Of a stretch of DNA of 64,000 nt, positions 37,561 through 50,345 are shown piece by piece (position 1 is the stretch's first letter; each line of letters opens with the position of its first letter). The position numbers and the translations under genes are program-made. Origin of the DNA: Palaemon carinicauda. Its lineage: Eukaryota > Arthropoda > Malacostraca > Decapoda > Palaemonidae. Below the pieces are notes generated by a model. That model did no database searches, was not told where the DNA came from, and saw only the letters and a program-made list of their open reading frames with translations. The stretch covers positions 54,354,060-54,418,059 of the forward strand of contig NC_090746.1 in assembly GCF_036898095.1 (NCBI RefSeq), read 5' to 3'.

Positions 37561-38490
37561 TTTTGATTTTCTGTTAGCACTTATTTCACTGAAATCGAAA
37601 CTTTTAACTGATTTCTATCTGAAACACGCAATCCTATCCTTCATTAAAAGGTAGTAATTGCGAAAACAGTATTACAATGCAACAGAAAAACATAATTAAA
37701 GATAAAGAATTCAGTGGCTGGAAAAGAGACTAAACACTAGATCAAATAAACTACGTTTAAAATCTCTCACCGCATAAAGCCTGGGAACAAGAATAAAACT
37801 CTAGAAACGTTTTACCTTCTTCCCCTACAGCGACTAGGGAGAAGAGTAAAAAACGAGAACAACGTTACCCGCTTGAACGAAACGTTTATTCTCCTCTCTC
37901 TCCCTCCGTCTCTATCTCTCTCTCTCTTCTCTCTTGACTTAGAACCTGAGAGAAGAGCCCAATTATATATCGTTAAAACATTTTATTTGATAAAGGAAAA
38001 AACTGAAAGGTTTCCCAAATAAAAAGTTCCTTTATTTAGAATTTAAACCATTTAACTAAGAAAGAATGAACGAAACGCTAGAATCGGTTTACTCTTACTG
38101 CAACGTGAAACCGTGAAATACTCTCTCTCTATCGTAACGATAGAGCGCAAGTTGAACGTTCTGAACGTCAACAACTGCGGAGACTAAACTAAACGTTAGT
38201 TCATCTTTGAAAACAGTACGAGACTATCAAAGAAATTCTTTCATAAAACATTAAAATTAAAAAAGTATTAAATTCTTAAAAGGTAAATACGATATGACGG
38301 GCTCAATGTTAATTAACTTCGGTTCCAAGTAAGGACCGCCTACTATTAGGAAAGGTCGCATATAAACAAACATAAAAATTAATTTTTATAAGTTTATAAT
38401 AAATGGAAAGTTAATCGAAGAGGCCTATAAAGGCGGAGAGTTATAAAATAAATAGATCTATAACTTGTTAAGCAAATTACCAAAAACCTA
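37561..38490. other. Noncoding 5' leader of DIRS-like B
   Basis: No gene seen. A (CT)n tract lies at about 37,897-37,936, and short repeated TCTCTC/GAAACG motifs occur. Confidence 0.45.
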
Positions 38491-38492
38491 AA

Positions 38493-38628
38493 CACACTTC
38501 TGTCTAAGGGAAGGGTCGGCCATTTAAAAGTGAAAGAGAGTCCATACTCTCTTCGTCACCAACACTTCCGTCTAAGGGAAGGGTCGGCCATTTAAAAGTG
38601 AAAGAGAGTCCATACTCTCTTCGTCACC
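38493..38628. repeat. Exact tandem duplication, 68-bp unit twice
   Basis: The unit AACACTTC...TTCGTCACC occurs twice head to tail with about one substitution, inside the leader of DIRS-like B. Confidence 0.95.
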
Positions 38629-38794
38629 ATAATTAAATCTATCTAAAACGAGTTCAAGTTTTGAAATGAAGATAAAACCCTGCATAGCGAAAGCTCAAAA
38701 CTGGAATAGTGTACTTCACCAAATCATCGTGAAAACAAATCCAGTTAGGGACGGCGTATTTAGTAGGTCTTGCCTGTGGCACGACAGAGGGAAA

Positions 38795-38970
38795 ATTGGT
38801 TCGTTGTTGACATCGAGTACTTGAGTACCTACTTGACAGATGGCGCTGTTGATGTACACCCCCACCTGTATAGCGATCGCTGGCGTATTCCTCCCGTAGA
38901 TTTTTTCTGTCGGGCAGCAGGGATGCAGCTATATGATCATCGGGTAAGTTTGATATTGAAAATTGTCAAT
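38795..38970 (-). repeat. Right inverted end of DIRS-like B
   Basis: The reverse complement of 32,605-32,765, running from TTGGTTCGTTGTTGACATCG to GATCATCGGGTAAG. Confidence 0.88.
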
Positions 38971-38984
38971 TAAACCGAGCTTAT

Positions 38985-41900
38985 GGAGAAGCAGCAATAT
39001 GAACATCTGGCGAGCATAAAAATTAAATTATATCAAAATTTCAGTTTTTTCACATGAATTTAATAGACGCAGAAAATGCAATCACAACAATATGACATTT
39101 GAAAAAAAAAAAAAAAAGTTATCAAATCACAACATTATCACAGATTCACCATTCCAAAGATTACGTCAGGTTAATAGCTGCTAGCAGTTTGGTAGGTACA
39201 TAATCTTGATAACCACTAGTGTTACCATATATTTCCTTTTATAAGATGACCCTAAAATCCAACCATGAAAATGGGGTTTGACTTACACGGTCGATATGAA
39301 AATCACACCTTGAATTCCAAGTGATGTTTATTGATAAAATAGCCTAAGTCCTTGGTACAATAACTGATGATAAAGGTAGCCAAACCATATTACCTTTCAT
39401 ATAATTAGCATGACTTCTTGATAAATAGGCTACTTGAGGAAATATCCCACAATAATGAAATCAACTGTTATATAGGAGTCCAGCCGATAATATGTAAACA
39501 GAATTATGGTTGCGTTCTCAGCAACCTTCATCTTTCTCGTCCATTAACCTTTAGATAATTTTAATGGTATCGTTAGTAATGATAGTAATAAAATTTAGAT
39601 TAGCCTATTGTTTTTTCATTAAAAATTCACCATGATTTGAATTACCCTCTTTCCAATCTTGCTCCATCTTTTCACACACTGTCATCATTGTTGACTGCGA
39701 CTTGTAGGAACTTTCAGGGATATGGCAAGTAAATTACAGTATTTGTAATAACATCATTACTAGCTCTTAACATCACTTGCATATGTAAACGAAACAAACA
39801 TAAACAAAAATGCTTTCTGTTTTAGGCGGAATTTATTGGTAAAACATATGAAATGGCTCTTTTGAATATCTCAGGATCAAGTAAAATATTACTATTAAAT
39901 AACCAATTCTTGGCGAGATATATGTTGCTGCAAAAGCTAACCTACACACGTGTAAATGCTTTCATTTGCTCGTCATAATCGGCGATGAAATGTAAACAAA
40001 GCAACGGCCTCTGTTAGGTGGCATGTTTAGCAAAAGCACAATACAAAATCTTTAATTTATTTTGGATTTCCAAGTACTGTATACACCAAAAGCTAGCCAG
40101 TACACTTGATTGTTTTGTATTTCACCAGTCATCTTATGCAGCCGATATTACATAAATTCATTAAAATTTGCTCTTAATTTTTTACCTCATCTTATCTGGA
40201 GGTTGTTTTATGCGCAGAAATATAAGGTAATTTTTTTTGGATTAGTTATTCTTTTCTCTGTACAAGAGTACAGCGTACTTCATTTTAGCCAATAATGGCT
40301 CTATTTGTATGAAAACTTATAAGTAACTTGACTAGCTATGGCCAATTACTGTACACTAAGTTAGTGACCTGATAATGAGCTGAATAAAAGCTGAATGAAT
40401 TAGATAAGCCAGAATTTAAGTAATTTTTACCCTTAACATATAATTTGAAACTTATTTATTGTTACAGATAGCCACAAGTGACATGCTTGATACGAGATTA
40501 TCTTCCTGCCATTGGCACAAGGTTTGTAAATAAACAAAGGTTGTGAACTGTCACTGTATTTCAAGGGCTACTGGTTGAATATGTACACAATTAATTACAG
40601 GAATGAACATATGCTGCAGCATCTTTAAATAAATCATTAAATCCATGAATACTATATAGAAAAAAAAAGAAAAAGAAAAAACATGTCTTTTCACCACTCA
40701 CGTTACACTGGTGGGTTTGGAATTATAACATGTATTAAAAAAATCTGCATCATTGGAATCCCCGAGTTTTTACATCACAAGCTCGTTTGATTAGGTCTGC
40801 AAAACATACAAATACTATAATTGTAATGACCATGATGACTGCCTGTGATAAATGTAATGACAAATTTTAGATGCACCAGGCATGAGAATTATGGATTAAA
40901 GCCCAAGGATGTGTATAGAAAGACTTAATATGTGGTCCATATGATTCTCATAAATTTATTAAATATTTTAACTATGAATTTACATGCTTATATTCCCAGA
41001 AAGAAATAAAAATGGGGAGGGGAAATTATTACCTAACTGCCACCACTATATAAGTATAATCAAGATGAAAATGATTACAGTAGTTTAAAATATCATGACA
41101 ATGGTAATGCAAAGAAACATATCTACAAAATGGATGGAAGTAAAAAATAAAAGCAATAAACAGGAATCAGACCAATGCCTTGATCCTAAAAAGGTGGGTA
41201 GCCAAAAGGAAAGAAAATTAAAAAGAAATAAGTAGTGGGGCATGGTAATAGGAAGAGGGATATACAGAAAAAAATCTGTGGTGCTGACAGATAATCAGTC
41301 GGTAGATTACATCATTTACAACAGAGGGAGGTAAATATACAACAAGGCTAGGTGGGGCATATGGCAGAAAAACCATCTTGACCGTTGGCTCACACTTGCA
41401 GACTGCATTGCACTACACCTTCAAATCTTATAAACCAGGCACAACAGAAGTGAGGCCCCAGTCTTTGGTTTCTACAGAGGCATGGGGCTGTTGGAAGTAA
41501 AGCTCTGCTTATGCTACATGTTGCACAGCATTTTAACCAGGATATGGGGGTTTTATGTTCTGGAGCCAACTATGTGACCAAAATATTTTTACAAGTCTGT
41601 ACATTATTCCATGAACTCATTTATTCAATTACATATTACATAACAAAATGGGCAATTGGAATTCCACATTCCTACAGCCAAATATGTACAAAAGAAAACC
41701 TGTTCCATTAGAACCTTTCTAGTTAGCTGTTGATTGTAACCTCTGAGGAAATGGTTACACAAGACGTGTGGTTCGGACACAGTGTATGGGAAGATTACAT
41801 GATATGGTGGGTGATAAAACCTCTTTATTTCAGGCCACTACGAGGTTCTTACATCACCACACGTCTACACAACCACACTAATCCGGCCAGTGCTGGTGGA

Positions 41901-42589
41901 AGGGTAAGTACTAAGACACTTTGTTTTTAATTTGCAATCTTCCACATTATTAAATTGTTCTTGAAAGCATTAACAGCTACTTGGCTCCACTCTTGATCCT
42001 AGAGGAATAAGGAAACGAAATCACTGGTCAGGAGTCAAGATAGCTTATTCCAATGAATAGAAATGATTCCCGTGGCCATCATAATTCTTGAAAGGCAACT
42101 GGAGTTCGAGCAGCGAGAGGGGTCCATGACAGCTTTGGAGAGTGAGGGTGGGAAGCCAACAAGCCGAAGGTGCTTCAATGGGGGGAGGCCCATGGAGCTC
42201 TTAAGACAGGTGCTCCCAGGGATGAGCTTAATCAATGAGTCAGGTGAGCTACAAGGGAGCCTAATAATCAAAGTCCAGGTCATGAACACGAAAATGCGCA
42301 TTAACACCTCCGAAAACTTGCTTGGTGCCAAGGAATTTAAACATTTACATAAAAAAAGTTTAAACCATTTCTACAACAACTTTCTTAAACACCAGCAACT
42401 TAGATGGTTGTCAGGCACGTTTCGGAATATGTTTTGACTCCCTGAATCTTAACAAAATCGTGTGACCCAGACACATCACTGGTCAGGCACCCCCTGCATT
42501 TTGACCTGAATTAGGGACTAACATCAAGCTGTGTTAAGCCCTAATGGTACTTCTACTAGAGAATCACCTAGTTCAAGATCTCCTTGTAG
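38985..42589. other. Gene-free stretch downstream of the kinase gene
   Basis: Includes the 3' untranslated region of the Par-1/MARK gene at its upper end, whose length cannot be set because no polyadenylation site is convincing. Imperfect repeats of about 200 bp occur at 39,790-40,060, related to those at 46,000-46,480. Weak frames near 41,280-42,430 were not identified. Confidence 0.45.
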
Positions 42590-42703
42590 TCACAGCTTGA
42601 GTTCATTGGCAATTTTACTTGCAATGTTTTTAAAGCCAATTGAAGTCCCTGATATTCTCTTGAATCTTACACCATTTAAACTAAGTCTAGGCAACTTGCA
42701 CAC
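42590..42703 (-). CDS. Par-1/MARK kinase, last coding exon (KA1 domain end)
   Basis: Begins after the acceptor CTTTCAG at 42,704-42,710 and ends at TGA 42,590-42,592. Its 37 codons open [20 protein letters not shown] and close KIANELKL, the characteristic C-terminus of Par-1/MARK serine-threonine kinases. KA1 binds acidic phospholipids, helps recruit the kinase to the cortex and restrains the catalytic domain. The preceding exon (50,346-50,453) ends in phase 0 and joins exactly. The open frame and conserved ending indicate a live host gene. The kinase and UBA domains lie outside the window. Confidence 0.95.
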   Translation of the reverse strand: MCKLPRLSLNGVRFKRISGTSIGFKNIASKIANELKL

Positions 42704-43118
42704 CTGAAAGAAAAAGAGGAGTGATTAGAGAATATTCCAGTAATAGAGTGCAGTTTGTAATTAAAAAACTTGAAATATTGTTAACCCTGTGAACTTACAA
42801 CCTTTATCCCATTGTCTGAGAAAGCAGTCTAGCTTGCCATTACCCAAAACTAGCCAAGTAAAGAAAAAACCTGTGAAAGACTATTACAAAATATGGAATC
42901 CAAGAAGGCAACCTAATAGTTTTATGATACATATCTGAAACATGTATTAATTCCAATTGTAATCTACAACTGTCATCATATGCAGACAATTTTTGGCAGT
43001 AATTTATACTAAAGTTACTCAATATTATTACTTCCTAAGCTAGATACAAATTTTCTGGTAATTTAACTGAAAAGTTGAAATGTGCTTAAAAACATAATGC
43101 TATTTTTATTATTATTAA

Positions 43119-43422
43119 CCCTTTTACCCCCAGGCTCTTGAAATTTCCAACCCTTAACCCCCAGGGGGTTATTTTTTTCCCAGCACATTTTGCAGTATAT
43201 ATTTTTTAAATGGCTCTAACAACCTTAATTTTTGTCACAGAGAGGTCAGGTTAGTCTCATTCTCTTGGAAAATGCCTGAATTTTCTCAAAAAATTATAAA
43301 AAATATGAAAAAAAAAAAAAAAAATTTATTGCATTTTTTTGCAAGGACGTACCAGTACGTCCATGGGGGTAAAGGGATGGGTTTTGTGAAACGTACCAGT
43401 ACGTCCTTTGGGGGTAAAAGGG
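43119..43422. mobile_element. piggyBac-type MITE, TTAA-flanked
   Basis: The ends are CCCTTTTACCCCCA and its complement, and TTAA flanks both (43,115-43,118 and 43,423-43,426), the piggyBac target duplication. 304 bp, noncoding, with an inner pair of ACGTACCAGTACGTCC copies near the right end. It inserted at the (ATT)n tail of the neighbouring repeat. Confidence 0.88.
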
Positions 43423-43426
43423 TTAA

Positions 43427-43951
43427 TTGCTAAGCTACAACCCTAGTTGGAAAAGCAGGATGCTATAAGCCCAAGGGCTCCAACAGGGAAAATAGCTCAG
43501 TGTGGAAAGCGAACAAGGAAAAATAATATTAAAGAGCAACAATATTAAAATAAATATCACTTTATAACTATAAAAAACATTAACAAAACAAGATTAAGAG
43601 AAATAAGAGATATGATAGAACAGCGTGCCCAAATTTACCCTCAAGCAAGAGATCTCTAACCCAAAACAGTGGAAGACCATGGTACAGAGGCTATGGGTAC
43701 TACCCAAGATTAGAGAACAATGGTTTGATTTTGGAGTGTCCTCCTCCTAGAAGAGCTGCTTACCATAGTTAAAGTCTCTTCTACCCTTACAAAGAATATG
43801 CCAGACTATTCGGTGTGTGAGTGTATAGGCAAAGGGAAAATGAACCGTAACCAGAGAGATGGATCCAATGTAGTACTATCTGGCTAGTCAAAAGACCCCA
43901 TAACTCTCTAGTGGTAGTATCTCAATGGCCTGGCCAACCTATTTCTATATA
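43427..43951 (-). repeat. Interspersed repeat with AAT tail, copy 2
   Basis: Inverted relative of 24,889-25,556. The tail (GCTAAGCTACAACCCTAG) is at the low-coordinate end, followed outward by the MITE and (ATT)n. Confidence 0.8.
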
Positions 43952-46900
43952 AATTACAACAGGATGCTAATGAATGATAACAAAAAATTGTTAGCCAATG
44001 GAACAAGACATTTGATGCTTAAAGCATTCAATATTTTGTTGACCAAGTAAATTTATCACTTCTCTATTCTATTAAGCCCTTTTACTGAAAATAATTAGAA
44101 CCCAAAGTTAGAGGCAGCAGAATTTAATGCCACCAATCTTTCCAGGGAAGTTGATCATCATTTAAGCTTTTTTTTTTCTTTTAATTTTATTTTATAATTT
44201 TAAACACAAACTTGTGCGAGCCAATAAAAATTAGATTGACAGATTTGAAAGTTGGATAAAGGGAAATATAGTACAGTATTTATATTCAATCAAAAAGAGA
44301 ATGCTTGCAAGACATACTGTACAAAGTACAGAAAATTAAAACTAGAATTATCTGTATTGGAAACCGGCTTAGTTTAGAAAGCCAAGAATTTCATAATTTT
44401 ACGATGTACCCACACAATCGTACATGTAAATTATCTACTATATAATCATAACTAGTTCTATGGGGCGATTAAAGAATCATTGGGCAATATAGGATTAACT
44501 ACAAAAATTGCTAAAGGCTAAAAATCTGCTGGATGACCCTAAACCATCAATTCATAGTTTCTATTGTCAACTAAATACACTTAACACTGCCTTATTAATC
44601 AAAAATTAGAATTTAGCGCAGTTCAACATCTCCATAGTAGGTACAATGCGGGTCCTGAATTACGAGCTTTCCCATTTGTTTGGTCACTAGTTTTCAAAAA
44701 TAAATTTTCTCTTCTGCGAAGCTGTTCAAAGTCTGCGAGTAAAGCACTACAAAACATATCAAATCTATTGTCTTTTCAAGTACATTGGTAGGACAAGGTA
44801 CGGTGCTCGGTAATATATGTACCCAACTATACTTACTTTACATTTTATTAACATAATTTCATAATAAATAGCCCATTAAAGTTAAAATTCCATGTCAATA
44901 ATGAAATAAACTTTTAACTGTGAGAGTCCAAGTGACAAAATGTAAACAGAGTTGTGGTTACTTCTTGGCAACCTTTATCTTTCTCTAACCTTATCATAAT
45001 TTTAATGGTGGTGTTAATAATGGTATATTAAAGTATTATTTTTGTTTTTGTACGGTAAATAAAAAGTTTGATTTTTTTTCCCTATGGGTGTTCAAGGTTT
45101 TCAAATGTAAGCTGGGTTCATTTATCGGCGGTGATTAGCCAAACTTTCAATAACGAGTTGGCAATATTTTCTGTCACATAGATTTACACACACACTCATT
45201 TTCACTTTCTCTCTCTCACAGGTGCTATACAACTCTTACATGTAGTAGAAGAAACCAGAATATTTGTTTCCTTTAAAAAGTGTTGATTAAATATGACAAA
45301 AAAATTATACCGTGTACAAATCCATTTCCAGTTGTAGCTTAAAACATCCGATTTTGTCAGCAGACCCCTATTTTTTTGTTTTTTAAGGAAACATCATTGC
45401 ATTCTAGAAAATTGCAATTCAGATAGTTAATTGTGCTTTAAGAAAACATTTACGTATTTTTGTTTTGAATTTCGAGTGTACATTAACAATCAAGTATTTA
45501 CTATCTTCTTTTTGTTTTACTTTTGACTGTGATCAGATCAGCTGATAGCTAGCTGTTGCTCTCAAGAATTTTCGTACACACTATACTATTTCCTAAATTA
45601 TTCAAAACATCTAAACAGTTAATATTACATATCCTATCATATTTTTAATTTAATACATTTATAACTAAAATCATTATTACTCAGATCTCCCTCTCTCTCT
45701 TACAAATGAAATGTTTTTTTCTTTACAAAAGTTTCAGTTAAATACTCACTGAGAGCCGGTAATTATTTTTATTTCTCGATCAACTAGGGTGTGCCATAGC
45801 ATTTAGGGCACGATAAATGTATTTAAAAAGAAGTCTAGTTCTTTCTTCTCTTTCTTTACATATGGTTCCAAAATAAATTTGATAATTTATGAAAGCGGCT
45901 TATAACTGAAATCAGGAAAAGTATTTTGGGTGTGGGATGGACAATTATCCTTCGTATCAGTTTAGAATTATCGTAAATTATCAGTGTCATTCGCGGCAGT
46001 TTGCCATTGTTGATTAAACGCAAACAAAATGGTTTTCCTGTTTAGCTACGTATGTAAGAATTTATATTACGTACTACGGTAAATAAAAAAATATTTGTAA
46101 TAACATGTTTACTAAAAGTTCAATACCATTGATCATTTGTGTTTCATGCGTTCGTCGTTCATTATGATTGACGCTGGAACATACAGTAAACAAACAGGTT
46201 TCTGTTTTAGGTGGTGTGTTTAGGAAAAACATTATATAAATCACATTCATTTATTTCAAATTCTAAGAAAAATTAAGTAAAACAACATTAGCAATAACAA
46301 AATCATCATATAATCAATACTTAGTAAGATAGCTGTTACTGCAAAAACTAACTCAAAACATATGTGTACTTCGTCTATTCGTTATGATCATCAGACAAAC
46401 GTAAACAAAACAATGGTATCCGTTTTAGATGTATTTTTTTTTTTTTTTTTTGGATTGTCTAGGAAAAGCATGATTTACACTGATCCTAGTTGTACTTTCT
46501 AACTTTTTTCAAGTTATTAAAACTTTAAAACATTTTAAATTTTTTTATTTAAGTTGCCATTTGCCTAGTGGAGTTATTCCTGTTGTGCGTTTCGAAATAA
46601 GCGATTTTCCATTTATGCAGGGCCATTGATTGACTAAATTCTCGCATAATTCGGGACCTTACTGTAGTAAGTAAATGTTTGAGTGTAAACAGTATGTCAT
46701 GAAAGTTCAGAAGTAAATTAACAGCCGTTCCAGTATACATGAATATCTTAAAATTGTGGGAGTATTCTTTATTGTCTTGGTATTATCTGTATATATTGCA
46801 AAATACTTTGGTACAAGAAGTTAAACAGTAAGGTGGAAATAATGTTCGAATACTCATGGATGTAGTCAAGTAGGTCAAATGGAGACGATGAAAAAACCCT

Positions 46901-47910
46901 AAAGATTACACCCCAATGCTCATTACAAATATATTAAAAAGTCATCATCATTATATAGTAGCCTACCACCATACAAACCAGATGTGTTACCAGTGTGTTC
47001 AGAAGCCTGAAAGTTCACAAGTTCAACATAATTTGGGTTAGAAATATAGAAACCCACCTTCATATGCCAACTCTCCACTGATAATACAGCTGATTTTCCT
47101 ATTGCTAGCTAAGCTAACTAAACTATAGATGTAACAAGAATTCCTTCATTTACTCGATTTATAATTATTCACTGATATTCCTCTCATTTTTTTAACCAAT
47201 AATTTAAATTTTTTTTCAAGTTTTCAGTCAAGTGATTGCCCTAACTAGAAAGTGTCAACATATATTAATAGAGGTAAGCGACAATTATATACAGAATTCC
47301 TATAGCTACTTGATCTTAATATGTAAAATTCTTTAAAAAGTTGATAATTTGCACTGGATATTATTTCCTTATGTCTAACAACTAACTAATTAATTTTTCT
47401 CACATACATTCTTTCTGTGATAAAGTACTTTTGATGTGCAGTCATCTAGCTAAACAAAGTTTCTTTTATTACATTATCAAACATTATCAATGAAGAATTA
47501 ATAAAATACTTCAGGCACAATCTTTTCAAAATTAATAAGACAGCACATGCCCTTTGAGGTAAAAATAGCTGGCTTATGTCTTTTTGGCATTTAGGGATAT
47601 AACCCAAAGCCTTGACATACTGTAACTGTTAGTGTATTTACTCCTTTGTTAAAAATAAGTACACTAACCCGCATTGCAAAACAGTAGTGGATAGTCTAGT
47701 ATTGAAATACAGTATTAGCTGTACACCATTGTAAACTTTTTTTAATCACATTACTGTTCCATATTATAACTAAATGTCACCTAAAAACAAAAATTAGCTC
47801 AAGGCTTTTTTATAGAAGCTATAAATAAATGCTGAACATAGAGAATTTTTTTATTTTTCTTATATCATTGTGATGTGCTGTAACTTTGAGTCACTTTTTG
47901 TAACTAAATT

Positions 47911-48004
47911 CAAAAACATGAATCCTTATTATTCAGGATTTTACATTTTATTTAACTAATTAAAAAACATGAATCCTTATTATTCAGGATTTTACATTTT
48001 ATTC
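47911..48004. repeat. Tandem duplication of about 50 bp
   Basis: Two copies of AACATGAATCCTTATTATTC and the following 20 bases lie head to tail. Each contains a small AATCC/GGATT inverted pair. Confidence 0.9.
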
Positions 48005-48503
48005 AAGTTTGAAAAATAAAATTCAGAACTAAATAAAAATAATAGAAGTATCATTAAAACACGATTGAAACTTTGGACCTTAAATGACTACAATTATATA
48101 AGAATATTTCCAACCGATTCTACATCCCCAGTTAACAATCTGCTGACCAGAATGCCTGTGTATGTCACAAGGAATTTTATTGTATTTAGAATATCCCATT
48201 GCGAATGTAAATTAATATTTTAATATTTCATTGGTTTATAAGGTCTACAATTATTTCAATTATTTTGAAGTACTGTACTCTTTAATTAATATCAGTTTTA
48301 TATATCTAATACCTTGAAGAATGATATAAACAACAGGAAATTACCATATTCATGTCTAATGGTACTGTGAGTGCAGTTAGTAATGAAATAGTTTATGTAA
48401 TGTGTATGTACAGTTATTTTGAATAGTTTTGAAATTTTTCATGATTTTATGAACTAAAACAATACAAGTTTATTTTCTCCATTTCTCTAGTGGTATATTT
48501 TAA

Positions 48504-48752
48504 CCCTTTGAGCAGCAATCCTGCACCAAATTAATTGGCACTCAAGCCCTAGGCCAAAACTGAATACGATAGGAATTTATATAATTTATAATTGTTTAAT
48601 TAAATAAATTTTCTTTCCAATTACATGTTAATACTTTTTCATTTTCATATACATAAATAACAAATGAAAATGAGATAAACTGGTAATTACTGTATTGGAC
48701 CATAGGAAGTAATAACACTGGATGTAAATGAAGTCCAGAGGCACTCAAAGGG
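48504..48752. mobile_element. Second piggyBac-type MITE, TTAA-flanked
   Basis: Ends CCCTTTGAG and CTCAAAGGG with TTAA on both sides (48,500-48,503 and 48,753-48,756). 249 bp, noncoding, AT-rich core. A different family from the MITE at 43.1 kb beyond the first CCCTTT bases. Confidence 0.8.
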
Positions 48753-50345
48753 TTAATAAAAACTACAAAGTCCAGTGGCGCACAAATGGCCAATAAAACA
48801 ACAATATTCCAAAAATTACTAATTTTTCAAAGTTCAGCAGACTAGCAAAGTGGCAAACTAACTTACTCTTTAGCCACAAGATTTGAAATTCCACCATAAT
48901 TTTTATCATTAACTTGACAAACTTTTGTATTAGCAGATTTGTCAGATAACGTTCGTATGGTGGAGGGTTACTGAATCTATCAAGAAAGTTATGTGGGCCA
49001 AGGAAATGCCATGGTGTAGAGACTTGAGAATGGATTAAGTAATCTTATAGAGTAAAGCATCATCACAAAAATAACTTATTGTTCTGGTGGTTTCAAAATA
49101 TAATAATCTAAATGTACATTAACTTTAAAAAAAATCACATATAGGGTAATAAGAATGACTTACTGTAAAATTTACTGACCTCTCAGCATTTGATCAAGTC
49201 CGTAGATATTAGTTAAAGATTATAGTATACCTACACAGCCCTCAATTTATTTCTAGTGATGTCAAAAGATATTAACCATACACTATACTGTTGAAGGGGG
49301 TAGGGACATATCACTAAGATGGTTTCCTTCCAATTTAATTTATTGACAGATGCAAGAGTTTAGAATTAATGGAATCAGGGTATATGGCACAGCACCGAGG
49401 TCAAGGACGAGGTGGAACGGGGAAGGGAGATGATCTTACAATTTCATGTTAGAAAAGGAAGCAGGAACAGAGGTAAAGTAGAATGCTAAAATGTGGGTAC
49501 AGCTATGGGGAGAAGGAAACCTGAACACTATTAGGTGAACTTTGGACAATATATCCTTCTGTGAAGCCAGAAGCAGGGACGGGTATGTTCCCTTGTTGAA
49601 CAATGTCCTAGAGACCAACCACATACACTTGATCAGCACCCACCAAACCCTTTCTCCAGTTAAGGTAGGACCAGGCAATGACTTGCCAGGTAAATCTATA
49701 GGCATGTCAAAAACCCCCCTCCCAATCTCACAAGGATAGTAAGGTTGTATACATAAATGTACACTGTATGAGGAGGGCTCAAACTCTCAACCAACAGAAT
49801 GCGAGTCATTTCTACTATGCTACCAAAACCTTAATAAATTTCATTCTTTTCTCAGCTTCGGCCCCACTTCTACTATTTGACTGAAGTCTTTGTTATGTGA
49901 ATAAAATTGTACAAAATAGGAAAACTTTTCTAACTACAACATTAAGAAAACATTAAAATTTACCAACATATTCCTTGCAACTTAAATGAAAATACAAACA
50001 AGACAGGACACCAGTTTTGATAATTATTTAATGAAATCCTTGGATCGGGTTTATTAATGCTTTAACTTTACAATAAATTATAGAGCACTGTTGAAAAGAT
50101 ATTGCATATTTTTCCCAGATATAAAATCAAAATACTTGACCAATATAAGCTGGTATTAAAAGTTCAGAACTGCTACCCAGTGATATACGAAAGTTATCCT
50201 AAAGAATAACTATTCAAATTTCATTTCCTATTCTTTTTCAGCTATTTCAATTACAAGAAATTTGTTCAATTGTAGTTTTTCCCCCTTACTCTTATCTTAA
50301 AAACTACAGATATTTGCTTTCTTATGATACATGATAATGTCTTAC

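Larger units (their letters stand above)
32588..38970 (-). mobile_element. DIRS-like retrotransposon B, RT-deleted
   Basis: Inverted ends of about 170 bases (32,605-32,765 and 38,795-38,950, both containing AGCGATCGC and GGCGC blocks) bound a minus-strand element. In coding direction it reads gag (37,560-35,400), RNase H (35,420-34,560) and tyrosine recombinase (34,420-33,187). The fingers and palm of RT are not found. Gag runs directly into the RNase H side. It is thus a nonautonomous derivative of a family distinct from element A. A hairpin lies at 33,026-33,080. Confidence 0.75.
43952..50345. other. Long intron of Par-1/MARK gene
   Basis: Intronic sequence between the last two kinase exons, AT-rich. 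It contains imperfect repeats of about 200 bp (46,000-46,480), a duplicated block near 44,930-45,020 related to 39,480-39,590, one MITE and a small tandem duplication. No further exon was recognised. Confidence 0.6.

Noticed and set aside
38493..38628. Possible CRISPR-like repeat
   Set aside because: Only two adjacent 68-bp copies without spacers, so a simple tandem duplication.
41280..41480. Possible RNase H-like TDNQSVDYI segment
   Set aside because: Only one short motif, with stops around it and no neighbouring RT or recombinase boxes.
42035..42437. Overlapping frames on both strands (98 and 124 codons) below the last kinase exon
   Set aside because: Neither has a recognisable domain or splice context. 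They may be retroelement debris or 3' untranslated sequence.
49436..49739. Frames of 89 and 65 codons on opposite strands
   Set aside because: No motif, no splice-compatible ends and low-complexity neighbours.
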